Shown here piece after piece: positions 9,599-16,744 of a stretch of DNA of 64,000 nt. Position 1 is the stretch's first letter; each line of letters opens with the position of its first letter. The position numbers were made by a program, and so were the translations under genes. The DNA lies in assembly GCF_019219095.1 (NCBI RefSeq), contig NZ_JAHUWH010000013.1:1-64000 (forward strand), written 5' to 3'. Origin of the DNA: Acidovorax sp. sic0104 (GTDB lineage Bacteria; Pseudomonadota; Gammaproteobacteria; Burkholderiales; Burkholderiaceae_C). A model generated the notes under the pieces. That model saw only the letters and a program-made list of their open reading frames with translations, made no database searches and was not told the DNA's origin.

Positions 9599-9952
9599 AT
9601 GAGCAACCACTTCAATGACGCGCATCCATGGGATATCGCCCTTGCGATGCAGCTCCCAGGGAAAATTGTTCTCGTCGGACTGGCCTATTTTGAAGCGGGG
9701 GCAGAGGAGCCTTTCGAGCAGCAACAACTGTTCGGTCGCGTCGTCCATGCAGATGAGCACAGCGGAATCCTGCTATCGCTGCAAGGCCTACGGGACGGCG
9801 AGCAATACAACCTACCTCCTGATACGCGCTCGTTTCGAGAAGCGCCACCCGGTGAGTACCGCCTTCGGAGCACCGGAGAAGTGGTGGTCGACCCCAACTT
9901 CACGGTCACGTTCTCAATTCGAAAGCAAGCGAACACTCAGCACGAGGGCTGA
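9599..9952 (+). CDS. Hypothetical small beta-rich protein
   Basis: 117 aa from the ATG at 9599 (MSNHFNDAHP); the frame is open upstream but without coding character. No family assigned. The protein is acidic, with alternating hydrophobic strands and a proline-rich PPGEYRLRSTGEV segment near the C-terminus, suggesting a compact beta fold. No signal peptide or membrane segment. Base composition and codon use are less GC-rich than flanking genes, suggesting acquisition. It is followed by an attC-like inverted repeat (9994-10104), which makes a gene-cassette origin possible. An immunity or antitoxin role is only a guess from size and setting. Confidence 0.6.
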   Translation: MSNHFNDAHPWDIALAMQLPGKIVLVGLAYFEAGAEEPFEQQQLFGRVVHADEHSGILLSLQGLRDGEQYNLPPDTRSFREAPPGEYRLRSTGEVVVDPNFTVTFSIRKQANTQHEG

Positions 9953-9993
9953 AAATGGCCAGGAGCTGTCGGTTACCTTCAATGAAAGCGGAC

Positions 9994-10104
9994 GCTCAAC
10001 GCTAGCACTGCGAGGGCGAAACAGACGGGCCGTGAGGAGCCACTATCTATTGCAAAGCAGTGTGCGGTCAGCTGGTGAGGTCCACTCATGCAAGCGGGTT
10101 AAGT
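9994..10104 (+). repeat. Possible attC-like recombination site 1
   Basis: Begins with GCTCAAC, a perfect match to the inverse core RYYYAAC, and ends 111 bp later with GTTAAGT, a match to the core GTTRRRY. The two ends are imperfect inverted repeats (GCTCAACGCTAGCA against TGCAAGCGGGTTAAGT). The length is within the attC range. The site follows the stop of the 9599-9952 gene. Moderate support only. Confidence 0.35.
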
Positions 10105-10572
10105 GTCAGCTTTCCAGTGCTTGAGAAGTTTGGGCCGTCTCGCTGATCTTGGCCAAAGGTACACGATGTACTTGTCATTCGCTGGGTCCCACTCGTTTTG
10201 GATACTCCCAATGCCTGTCATAACCGCCAGAGCCCGGTATGTGCCTGGATGGACATGCAGTCGCGGAGCGTCTGGAAAGTACTCTGTGCAGCCCATGACG
10301 ACGAGTCGACCAGATTGCACTTCAATACTGCCTTCAACGGCATGGTCAACATCACCTAAGGAAATGTGCGGATCGCTATTTTCAACGACGATCTCAACGG
10401 GTACCTCGACGTTCCTGAGCGTACCGGGGCAGACAGCGGACTTCCCGAATGCTGTCTGAATAGCAAGGGCTTCTTCCGTCCAAATGGAAGCGAAGTCATC
10501 TTTCGACTCTTCATCTTGAACGACGAATTGAAAGTAGTCGGCAAAGACGTTGAATGTGTGAACGGAGGGCAA
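10099..10572 (-). CDS. Hypothetical protein resembling ComJ-type nuclease inhibitors
   Basis: 157 aa from a TTG at 10572; the frame is open slightly further upstream, so the start is uncertain. No signal peptide. The pattern FNVFADYFQFVVQD, then IWTEEAL, then beta strands and LHVHPGTYRALAV recalls ComJ, the inhibitor of competence nuclease NucA in Bacillus, and related immunity-like proteins. This is from memory of the fold pattern and is weak. The gene is on the opposite strand to its neighbours, in a lower-GC island, with no nuclease gene beside it. Its stop lies in the core end of an attC-like site. Confidence 0.55.
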   Translation of the reverse strand: MPSVHTFNVFADYFQFVVQDEESKDDFASIWTEEALAIQTAFGKSAVCPGTLRNVEVPVEIVVENSDPHISLGDVDHAVEGSIEVQSGRLVVMGCTEYFPDAPRLHVHPGTYRALAVMTGIGSIQNEWDPANDKYIVYLWPRSARRPKLLKHWKADT

Positions 10573-10991
10573 TGGAATCCCAAACGTGAAAGTTAGCGGC
10601 CGCCGTAGACGGCTTGATGGACTGACATGTTAAACATCACGTCCTGCCAGGGTAGTCAACTCACCGTCCAGGAAGCTAACGAAAAGACGGCTCTGGGCCC
10701 TAATCAGCCAGTGGACGAAACCACCGCAAAGCTACCGTTGACTCAGTACCCACTGGCTTGACGTCCAAACCGCGCTGTCTCAGTGCCTGGTGCCTGCCTG
10801 CTGGCAAGCTATAGTTTGTTGAGTTGTTGCCTGCCGGGTTTGTCGGAAATTTGACCTGTGCTTTCGAACAGCGCGCTGACCGCAAGCCCAATCTGCGAGC
10901 CATTTTCAGGAGAAATCAGTGTCCAGAATATCCCGCAAGGTCCAGTTCATCCTGCAAGTTTTGCGGGATACACCACGTTAGGCCGCTTGGT
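10573..10991. other. Gene-free stretch between ComJ-like and macro-domain genes
   Basis: About 420 bp without a convincing ORF. Near its right end lies a perfect 10-bp inverted repeat and an integron-type core heptamer directly before the macro-domain start codon. Confidence 0.5.
10929..10983 (+). repeat. Inverted repeat with integron-type core GTTAGGC
   Basis: Arms TATCCCGCAA (10929-10938) and TTGCGGGATA (10961-10970) are perfect complements around a 22-nt loop; the heptamer GTTAGGC sits at 10977-10983. The ATG of the macro-domain gene follows 8 bp later, the spacing seen in integron cassettes. No matching RYYYAAC end was found, so a full attC is not shown. Confidence 0.4.
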
Positions 10992-11510
10992 ATGTCTACG
11001 TCGCTCCGTGCGCTTCGCTCTGACATAACAAAGCTGCAGATCGAGGCAATCGTCAACGCCGCAAACTCTTCGTTGCTTGGCGGTGGCGGAGTTGATGGCG
11101 CTATTCATCGAGCTGCAGGCCCGGAGCTCATCCACGAATGTCGGCTTCTAGGCGGGTGCAAGACGGGCGAGGCTAAGGTCACCAAGGGCTACCGCCTACA
11201 AGCGAAGTACATCATCCATACAGTCGGTCCAGTTTGGCGTGGTGGAGCCAACGGTGAAGCCGAGTTGCTCGCTAGTTGCTACCGCCGCTCAGTGGAGTTG
11301 GCGGCCGAGAGAAGCCTCACATCCTTAGCCTTCCCAAGCATAAGTACAGGTATCTATGGCTATCCCATTGCGCTTGCCGCCAGAGTCGCTATTGGTAGCG
11401 TGCGTGAGAGCCTCAAGCAAGGCTCGTCCATTCAAGAGGTTGTCTTCTGCTGCTTCTCGCCGGAAGATCTGCTGCACTACGAAAGCATCCTCAGTGAAAC
11501 AGCGGCCTAG
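10992..11510 (+). CDS. Macro-domain protein, probable O-acetyl-ADP-ribose deacetylase
   Basis: 172 aa from the ATG at 10992, giving the usual N-terminus ([20 protein letters not shown]). The ligand-binding loops are intact: [18 protein letters not shown] and [12 protein letters not shown]. Relatives such as E. coli YmdB remove acetyl from O-acetyl-ADP-ribose and can reverse ADP-ribosylation; some protect against ADP-ribosylating toxins. The start is 8 bp after a GTTAGGC heptamer and the stop abuts another attC-like right end, as in a mobile cassette. No toxin or sirtuin partner is adjacent. Cytosolic. Confidence 0.85.
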   Translation: MSTSLRALRSDITKLQIEAIVNAANSSLLGGGGVDGAIHRAAGPELIHECRLLGGCKTGEAKVTKGYRLQAKYIIHTVGPVWRGGANGEAELLASCYRRSVELAAERSLTSLAFPSISTGIYGYPIALAARVAIGSVRESLKQGSSIQEVVFCCFSPEDLLHYESILSETAA

Positions 11511-11532
11511 CCTCTCATGTCAAAAGTTAGGC
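11504..11532 (+). repeat. Truncated attC-like site 2
   Basis: GCCTAGC at 11504-11510 and GTTAGGC at 11526-11532 are near complements. The 19-nt end 11514-11532 (CTCATGTC then AAAAGTTAGGC) matches 15 of 19 positions of the end of the better site at 11865-11883. At 29 nt it is too short for a functional attC. Confidence 0.35.
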
Positions 11533-11537
11533 GCCCC

Positions 11538-11814
11538 TTGAAAGCGTCTGTGGTGATCTCGATTGGCGTCTTGTGCGGCCTGGTTCTGCTGGGCTATTGT
11601 TCGCGGTACTCGGATGCCAGGAGCTCCTTGTGCCTGGCGTCCTTGTGTTGCTTGCACTTGGGGTGTTTGCTTCACTTCACTCAAGGCTGTTTGTGCGCAT
11701 GGGGGCCTCGGTGTTGATGTTTGCTATCGGTGTAGCTCTTGCGCCGCAAGCGATGTGCAGGTCTGACTCTGAGCCCAAATCCGTACCTAGTTCAGAGCCT
11801 AGTCAACGAGGTAC
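11538..11814 (+). pseudogene. Frameshifted small membrane protein
   Basis: A hydrophobic N-terminal segment (KASVVISIGVLCGLVLLGY) is read in the frame of a TTG at 11538 or an ATG at 11517. About 11600 the hydrophobic reading moves to another frame (VPGVLVLLALGVFASLH, then VLMFAIGVALAPQA), which stays open to 12034. The simplest reading is one small protein with two or three membrane segments broken by a single indel; the +2 frame alone is the alternative. Function unknown. It lies between attC-like sites 2 and 3, so it may be a decayed cassette gene. Confidence 0.4.
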
Positions 11815-11883
11815 AACTAACCCCTCCATTGAGCGGGCAGCTGTCGGCAAGCGACCAACTGCCGCTCATGTCGAACGTCAAGC
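11815..11883 (+). repeat. attC-like recombination site 3 (best candidate)
   Basis: 69 bp. The left end AACTAAC fits RYYYAAC except one base; the right end GTCAAGC fits GTTRRRY except one base. Internal arms TGAGCGG (11830-11836) and CCGCTCA (11862-11868) pair, followed by CAG/CTG with one bulged G, the extrahelical-base layout of integron attC sites. The layout CTAACCCCTC..GAGCGGG..CCGCTCATGTC resembles environmental-integron attCs as I remember them. Confidence 0.5.
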
Positions 11884-12047
11884 GTCCGCTTTCGCTAGCC
11901 GCCACCGACTGCTCCTGGCAGCCTGCGGCTGCTCACTCACGATACCTGCCGCGGGTGTTCATGCTGCTGGACTGACCGGTCATCATCACAGGGATGCGCA
12001 TTTGCCCGAAGGGTTCGAGTGCAATCCCCTATAGGATTTTGGGCAGG

Positions 12048-12413
12048 TCATTGGCGGGCAGATGCCGCCCGCAGCGGGCAGTCGGTGGCCACGCGCTCGG
12101 CCAGCGTCTGGCGCAGGGCCTGCAGTGCGGCGATGCGTGCGTCGATCTCGCCGAGCTTGGCCGACAGCACTTCGGCCAGTGCCGGTGCGGGGTCCGGCGC
12201 GTCTCAGATGCCGGGCAGGCGGTCGCCGATCTCGGCCAGCGTGAAACCCAGTTGCTGTGCGGTGCGGATGTACTGCACCAGCATCACCGCCTCGGGCGGG
12301 TAGTCGCGGTAGCCGTTGCCCAGCCGGCGGGCGCGGATCAGGCCCTGCTGCTCGTAGAAGCGCAACGCCTCGCGGGTGAGGCCCGATGCGATGGCGAGTT
12401 CACCGATCAGCAT
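12048..12413 (-). pseudogene. MerR-family regulator interrupted by an in-frame stop
   Basis: The N-terminal 69 codons (MLIGELAIASGLTREALRFY...AEIGDRLPGI) are a MerR winged helix-turn-helix. They end at a TGA (12204-12206), after which the same frame continues with a typical dimerisation coiled coil (LAEVLSAKLGEIDARIAALQ, then ALRQTLAERVATDCPL) to a TGA at 12048-12050. Restoring one codon gives a 121-residue protein of normal MerR size. This is therefore a nonsense allele, a sequencing error, or a truncated DNA-binding domain. The ATG lies 14 bp inside the end of the upstream transcarbamoylase-like gene, suggesting coupling. Confidence 0.75.
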
Positions 12414-13257
12414 GCGGCCCCCCGTTGCCGGCCTCGGCCGATGCAAGCACCCAGCGCACGATGGCTTTTTGCACGGGCAGCAACAGCTCCTTTTGTGCAT
12501 ACCCCACAAAGCCCGGGTATCCCACCGGGTCCACCGCCAGCTCGCGGCCCAGCGTGAAAGGGGGTGTGGGCAGCAGGGCGGGAGAGCCCATCGCTGCCAG
12601 GTGCTCCTCGGTCAGGGGCGCCAGGTCGGATTGCGTGGCGGCGTCTGCCTCGGCGCTGGCCGGCCAGCTGTCGGTGATGACAACGTCCGCGTCACCCGGC
12701 AGTGCCGAGGGTTCCACGAAGGTGACGTGCGGCAGCGCTTCGTGGAAGCGACGATGGCACACCTGCACCAGCTCGAACCCGAGCACCTGCGCCAGTTCAT
12801 GCCACGAGCGGAACACATTGGTGCTGGGGCCCCACAGGCACACGCGGGCGTCCTGCAGCGGCTTGACTTGCGTGTCCACGTAATACGCGTCGGTGAGGAC
12901 CTCGCACGGGTGGCCCTGGGCCGACATCGCGTTGATCACGGGGTGGCGCGATGCGGCCGCGAAGGCCGACAGCCGGGGGTGGTCGGACTCACGCACCACG
13001 TACAGCGCGTAGAACGGGTCCAGGTAGCCCGCCAGGTCCTCGGGCCGCTCCCCGGTCTTGAGCAGGTGTGGCAGCTCGGTGAATGCCAGCCCCAGTTGCC
13101 GGAACGCCTCGATGAAGGTCGTGCGCGTGCGGATGCCGTTGCCTTCGAAAGACCACGCCACGGTGCCGCCCGGAGCAGGTGCCTGCGCGTCGTTCACCAG
13201 CGACCAGATGCGGCGGATGTCGCCAGGTTGCAGGTCGGTCAGCTGGATCAGGTTCAT
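12400..13257 (-). CDS. Divergent aspartate/ornithine carbamoyltransferase-like protein
   Basis: 285 aa from the ATG at 13257; upstream extension of the frame lacks coding character. Overall layout is that of the transcarbamoylase family: a carbamoyl-phosphate loop reduced to RTRT at residues 43-46 (argF in this window has STRTR) and HPCE at 116-119 where ornithine transcarbamoylase has HPCQ. The HCLP motif of the ornithine-binding loop is absent. The genuine argF is at 31648-32592, so this paralogue probably uses another acceptor. It overlaps the broken merR gene downstream. Substrate unknown. Confidence 0.75.
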   Translation of the reverse strand: MNLIQLTDLQPGDIRRIWSLVNDAQAPAPGGTVAWSFEGNGIRTRTTFIEAFRQLGLAFTELPHLLKTGERPEDLAGYLDPFYALYVVRESDHPRLSAFAAASRHPVINAMSAQGHPCEVLTDAYYVDTQVKPLQDARVCLWGPSTNVFRSWHELAQVLGFELVQVCHRRFHEALPHVTFVEPSALPGDADVVITDSWPASAEADAATQSDLAPLTEEHLAAMGSPALLPTPPFTLGRELAVDPVGYPGFVGYAQKELLLPVQKAIVRWVLASAEAGNGGPHADR

Positions 13258-13362
13258 CGTGGAGCCCTCAAGAGAAGTGGTGAACGTGTGGAAAGCGCTT
13301 GACCCTGAAGCGTACTTCAGGCCTGAAGCTCGGCGCTTCATCCACTTCGAAGACCCCTTGCC

Positions 13363-13833
13363 ATGGCCACCTTGCCTGCTTTTTCTGAGCCCGACTACCT
13401 GCGCATCGTGCGCGCCAGCGGCTGGTACGACCTGCTCGTCACCTGGCCGTTCGCGCTGCCCTGGACCTTTGCCTGGCTGTACGCGCAGTTGGCCGCGCTG
13501 GCCCAGGCACTGGCCTTGTCGGGCACGCTGCACCCGCTGGATGCCACGCACATGCTGCTGGCCAATCTGCTGGGGTCGGTGGTGGTGGTGTGGTCCATCG
13601 CGCGCATTGCGGCGCCTACGCTGCTGCTCGGGCGGCTCGATGGCGTGGCGCGCTTGCTGTTCGCCGCGTGGCAGGTCTACGCGGTGGCCCAGGGGGCCAA
13701 TGCCATCGTGCTGGGCTTTACCGCGTTCGAGCTGCTCTTTGGCGTGCTGCAGTGGTGGCGCGTGCGGGGTGCAGGGCTGGCGCTGTGCCCTCCCGGCCCG
13801 TCGATCAACGCGGGGGCGCGGGCAGCAGCCTGA
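13363..13833 (+). CDS. Small integral membrane protein, unknown function
   Basis: 156 aa with about four hydrophobic segments (for example DLLVTWPFALPWTFAWLY, MLLANLLGSVVVVWSIA, AIVLGFTAFELLFGVL), consistent with a four-helix inner-membrane protein. No recognised family motif. It is divergent from the transcarbamoylase-like gene and convergent with the MFS gene, which it overlaps by 29 bp at the 3' ends. Confidence 0.7.
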   Translation: MATLPAFSEPDYLRIVRASGWYDLLVTWPFALPWTFAWLYAQLAALAQALALSGTLHPLDATHMLLANLLGSVVVVWSIARIAAPTLLLGRLDGVARLLFAAWQVYAVAQGANAIVLGFTAFELLFGVLQWWRVRGAGLALCPPGPSINAGARAAA

Positions 13834-15082
13834 ACGCCGCTGCGCCCGCCGCCAGCATGCCCGCGATGGTGAGCATCACGGCGACATAGGGGTCGGCACC
13901 GCGTGCGCTGGCCACCGATGCAGCCAGGCCCGTGGCCCACTGCATCAGCGCCACGCCCAGGAACAGCGCCATGGTGAACACCGCCATGGCCCGACCCGTC
14001 ATCGCTGCCGGGTAGGCCGAGCGCACGTCCGCGTACTGCAGCACCATGTAGCCTGACAGCAGGCACACGGCGATGGAGCCCGCCACGTCCAGCCATTCGG
14101 CGTGCAGCAGGCCGATGGCGGTGAACAACGCCGCCAGCAGCACCGTGAAGCCCAGCAGCCAGCGGCGTCGGCGCGCCGGACCCGGGTCCATGCGGCCGAA
14201 CAGCGCGGGCGTGAACAAGGACACCAGCGACGCCAGCATCGCCACGTTGCCGCTGGCCACGAGCGAGTAGTCGTGCCGCTCGATCAGCAGGGGCCCGAGC
14301 CACAGACCGCGCAGGGTCAGGAACGATGCATACGTCATCAGCGCCAGCAGCATGATCCCGGCGGTGTGCGGCACAAGGAACAGCGCGCCGAACCCCCGCA
14401 CCGCCTGCCCGACCGATTCACGCGGCTGGGTGCCGTGGCCTGCGTGGGCGGGCTCGTGCACCTTCCAGAAAATCAGCAGCCAGGCCAGCGCAGCCAGCCC
14501 CGCCAGCACGGCAAACCCCATGCGCCAGGACGACTGCTGCACCAGCCACGCCAGCGGCGTGCCGGTGAAGAGCATGCCCAGCCCGCCCACGCCCATCGCC
14601 ACGCCCGACACCATCGCAAACCGGCTGGCCGCGAAGTAGCGCGCAATGAACACCGTGCACACCAGAAAGGCCGGGGCACAGCCCACGCCGATCAGCACCT
14701 GGCCCAGCAGCACGGTGCCGTAGCCGGGCGCGAGCGCAGACAGCAGCGAACCCGCGACCGCCAGCGGAAAAGTCACCAGCAGCGTGCGCCGCACGCCATA
14801 CAGGTCGATTCCCACGCCCATGAAGAGCTGCATGGTGCCGAAGGCGAACGCAAACGCGCCGGCGAAAACGCCCAGGGCCTGGGCCGACAGGCCGAACTCC
14901 GTACGCAGCCCGGTGGCCATGATGGCGGTGATGGTGCGAAACGCCTGGCTCAGTGCAAAGCCGGACACCAGCGCCAGCAGCATCACCCATGCGGTGCGCG
15001 CCGGCAGCAGCAGGCCGGGAGGCGGGGAAGACGGTGCGGCAGGCGAGGGCGGGGCGACGGCAGTCAAGGGGCGGGTCTCCAT
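13805..15082 (-). CDS. MFS transporter
   Basis: 425 aa from the ATG at 15082 (METRPLTAV); the frame extends 21 codons upstream to another start, but the shorter start places the first helix in the usual position. Twelve hydrophobic segments are visible, beginning around WVMLLALVSGFALSQAF. The loop after helix 2 (GVGIDLYGVRR) corresponds to the MFS motif A region. Substrate unknown; the general pattern is that of anion/organic-acid or drug-efflux members. Convergent with the small membrane protein gene. Confidence 0.85.
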   Translation of the reverse strand: METRPLTAVAPPSPAAPSSPPPGLLLPARTAWVMLLALVSGFALSQAFRTITAIMATGLRTEFGLSAQALGVFAGAFAFAFGTMQLFMGVGIDLYGVRRTLLVTFPLAVAGSLLSALAPGYGTVLLGQVLIGVGCAPAFLVCTVFIARYFAASRFAMVSGVAMGVGGLGMLFTGTPLAWLVQQSSWRMGFAVLAGLAALAWLLIFWKVHEPAHAGHGTQPRESVGQAVRGFGALFLVPHTAGIMLLALMTYASFLTLRGLWLGPLLIERHDYSLVASGNVAMLASLVSLFTPALFGRMDPGPARRRRWLLGFTVLLAALFTAIGLLHAEWLDVAGSIAVCLLSGYMVLQYADVRSAYPAAMTGRAMAVFTMALFLGVALMQWATGLAASVASARGADPYVAVMLTIAGMLAAGAAAFRLLPAPPR

Positions 15083-15667
15083 GGCGGCGGATGTGCAGCG
15101 AGCGTACCTGCAGATCGCCACAGGCGCTGTCGCCGGGGTGGACAACCGGTCTGCCTGCGCGAAATGTCCTTCCGGCAGGTCCTAAGGGTATGTCCCGATC
15201 TGCAGCGTGGTGTGCCCCGCGCACCGCCCTGGGGCTGCTTTCTTTGCAACATCTGCTTGCAATCCAGCAGTCCAAAGGCCGATTGGGCCGGCCCGTGATG
15301 GCAATGAAACGGTAATCCAGGGCTTTCGGTGCCGTCATGGGGACGCCACAGACCGGGAGCAGACTTTAGAGGCGGCTCTCGATCTGGGGATCACCCCAAT
15401 GACGGGCCTCTGGCCCTGGGGCACTCTTGTGTACATGCCTCGCCGGGTGACGGGAAAGTTCTGAAGTCGATGGTTTCGGTCTCTCGCAAGCAAGTCTGGA
15501 CGAAGGGTGCAACCCGGTGATACCCCCCGGGCGGCGCAGGCAGGTGGCAGTGGCAAGGTTTGTGCTTGGTGCAACCAGGGGCAGCCAAACCGCAGGCCCC
15601 GAGGTGTTGGAACTGGAAGGTTGTTGTCGGGTGCGCGCAAGGCACACCGCGATGTCAGGAGTGACCG
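15083..15667. other. Gene-free stretch
   Basis: 585 bp between the divergent MFS and MliC-like genes. Short ORFs occur in several frames, but none has coding character or a ribosome site. No repeat was recognised. Confidence 0.5.
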
Positions 15668-16045
15668 ATGAAGAAGATGGTTTTGCTGGGTTCGGGTGCG
15701 CTGGCGACCCTCATGCTGGCTGGGTGCGCAACCCAGCCTCCCGCGATGCAGGCTTTTTCGGAGCCCGTGGACCGCAGCAGCATGCAGTTCGCGTGCGGCA
15801 ACGGAGAAAAGGTCGAGATGCAGTTCTACCCCGAGCAAGGCATGGGTGTGCTGCTGCGCAGCGGCTGGACGGTCGATCTGCCCAAGCAGGCCGCCGAGTC
15901 CGGTTACGCCTACAGCAATGGTCCGACCACGGTGCTGGGCAAAGGCAATGAGCTGACCATCCAGATCGGCCATCTGGCACCCATCTGGTGCCGCAGCAGC
16001 CGCCCGATGATGGTGGCAGGCGGCTCGCAAGGCAGCGTGCGGTAG
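15668..16045 (+). CDS. MliC-like lipoprotein (c-type lysozyme inhibitor family)
   Basis: 125 aa. A lipoprotein signal peptide ends in LAGC (Cys20), so it should be lipid-anchored in an envelope membrane. The mature part has the MliC pattern: a cysteine in FACGNG, a strand-rich core, SGYAYSNG, a KGNE segment and a C-terminal cysteine in IWC, which would form the conserved disulfide. MliC/PliC proteins inhibit host or environmental c-type lysozymes. Single gene with AGGAG upstream. Confidence 0.8.
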   Translation: MKKMVLLGSGALATLMLAGCATQPPAMQAFSEPVDRSSMQFACGNGEKVEMQFYPEQGMGVLLRSGWTVDLPKQAAESGYAYSNGPTTVLGKGNELTIQIGHLAPIWCRSSRPMMVAGGSQGSVR

Positions 16046-16147
16046 TCCGTCCGTATCGCTCCTCCCCCGCCTTGTAGACTTTTTCCACGGGCCGCGCCGC
16101 ACCCTGCGCAGCCCGTCCGCGTCTTTCCCCTCTTCTCCAGCCAGGCC

Positions 16148-16247
16148 CTAGGGACCCTCTGCACGAATCATCGCGCCGTGTGCATCTGAGGACTCGGGCG
16201 GTCTGCAGCGCGCCCTTGGCAACTCGATTCGTGCAGAGGATTCCTAG
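16148..16247. mobile_element. MITE-like element with CTAG target duplication
   Basis: The 92-bp interval 16152-16243 has 18-bp terminal inverted repeats (GGACCCTCTGCACGAATC at the left; the right end reads GAATCCTCTGCACGAATC on the minus strand; 16/18 identical). It is flanked by direct copies of CTAG (16148-16151, 16244-16247), which fits the 4-bp YTAR duplication of IS5-family insertions. It carries no ORF, so it would be non-autonomous. The right CTAG supplies the stop codon of the neighbouring lipoprotein gene. Confidence 0.7.
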
Positions 16248-16744
16248 CCGCCCGGTGCACACGCCTCGGGCGACGTGGCTGCGGGCCGCTGCTCCAGCGT
16301 CAGTGGCGCCACCAGATGGTTGCCATTGGCATCGCGCACCGTGACGGCCACTTCCTGGCTGTCGGCCCGCGCCTCGCTGAACTGCAAATGCATGACGGCG
16401 GGCACCGAGCGGGCCTGCGCCACGCCGTCGACGAATTCCGTGGTTTCGAAAGCGCCGTTCACGACGGCCAGGCCGTCGGCGTCGATTTCCCACGGGTCCG
16501 TGTGAATGAAGCGACGGCAGGAGATGGTCATCTCGACCCGTTCGTTGTCCAGTTGAAGGTTGGCCTGACCACAGTTGGTGCAAGGCGCGCCGGCCGAAAA
16601 GCCCGAACCTGCGAAGTGGAACACGCCGTTGATCGGCCCGGTGCCCGTGCCCCCGGTGCCGGGGCCGCACGCGGCCAGGGCCAGCAGAGGGGCCAGGAGC
16701 AGCCAGCGGACTGCGCGGGCGAGGATGTCAGGAAGGGCGTTCAT
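16244..16744 (-). CDS. Predicted lipoprotein, unknown function
   Basis: 166 aa from the ATG at 16744. The N-terminus is a lipoprotein signal (LLLAPLLALAAC), then a Gly/Thr-rich linker and a beta-rich domain with paired cysteines in PCTNCGQ. No family recognised. The start overlaps the end of the DUF6502 gene by 17 bp, so the two are likely co-expressed. The TAG stop lies in the CTAG duplication of the MITE-like element, so the insertion sits exactly at the gene's end without altering the protein. Confidence 0.75.
   Translation of the reverse strand: MNALPDILARAVRWLLLAPLLALAACGPGTGGTGTGPINGVFHFAGSGFSAGAPCTNCGQANLQLDNERVEMTISCRRFIHTDPWEIDADGLAVVNGAFETTEFVDGVAQARSVPAVMHLQFSEARADSQEVAVTVRDANGNHLVAPLTLEQRPAATSPEACAPGG

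Noticed and set aside
7514..9760. 748-aa open frame antisense to spoVR
   Set aside because: The opposite strand has an unambiguous SpoVR protein; no motifs in the antisense frame.
10929..10983. Full attC at the macro-domain start
   Set aside because: A core heptamer and a perfect stem are present, but no RYYYAAC left end; kept only as a partial site.
15083..15667. Short ORFs in the gap before the MliC-like gene
   Set aside because: Frames change without coding bias, no ribosome sites, no recognisable protein.
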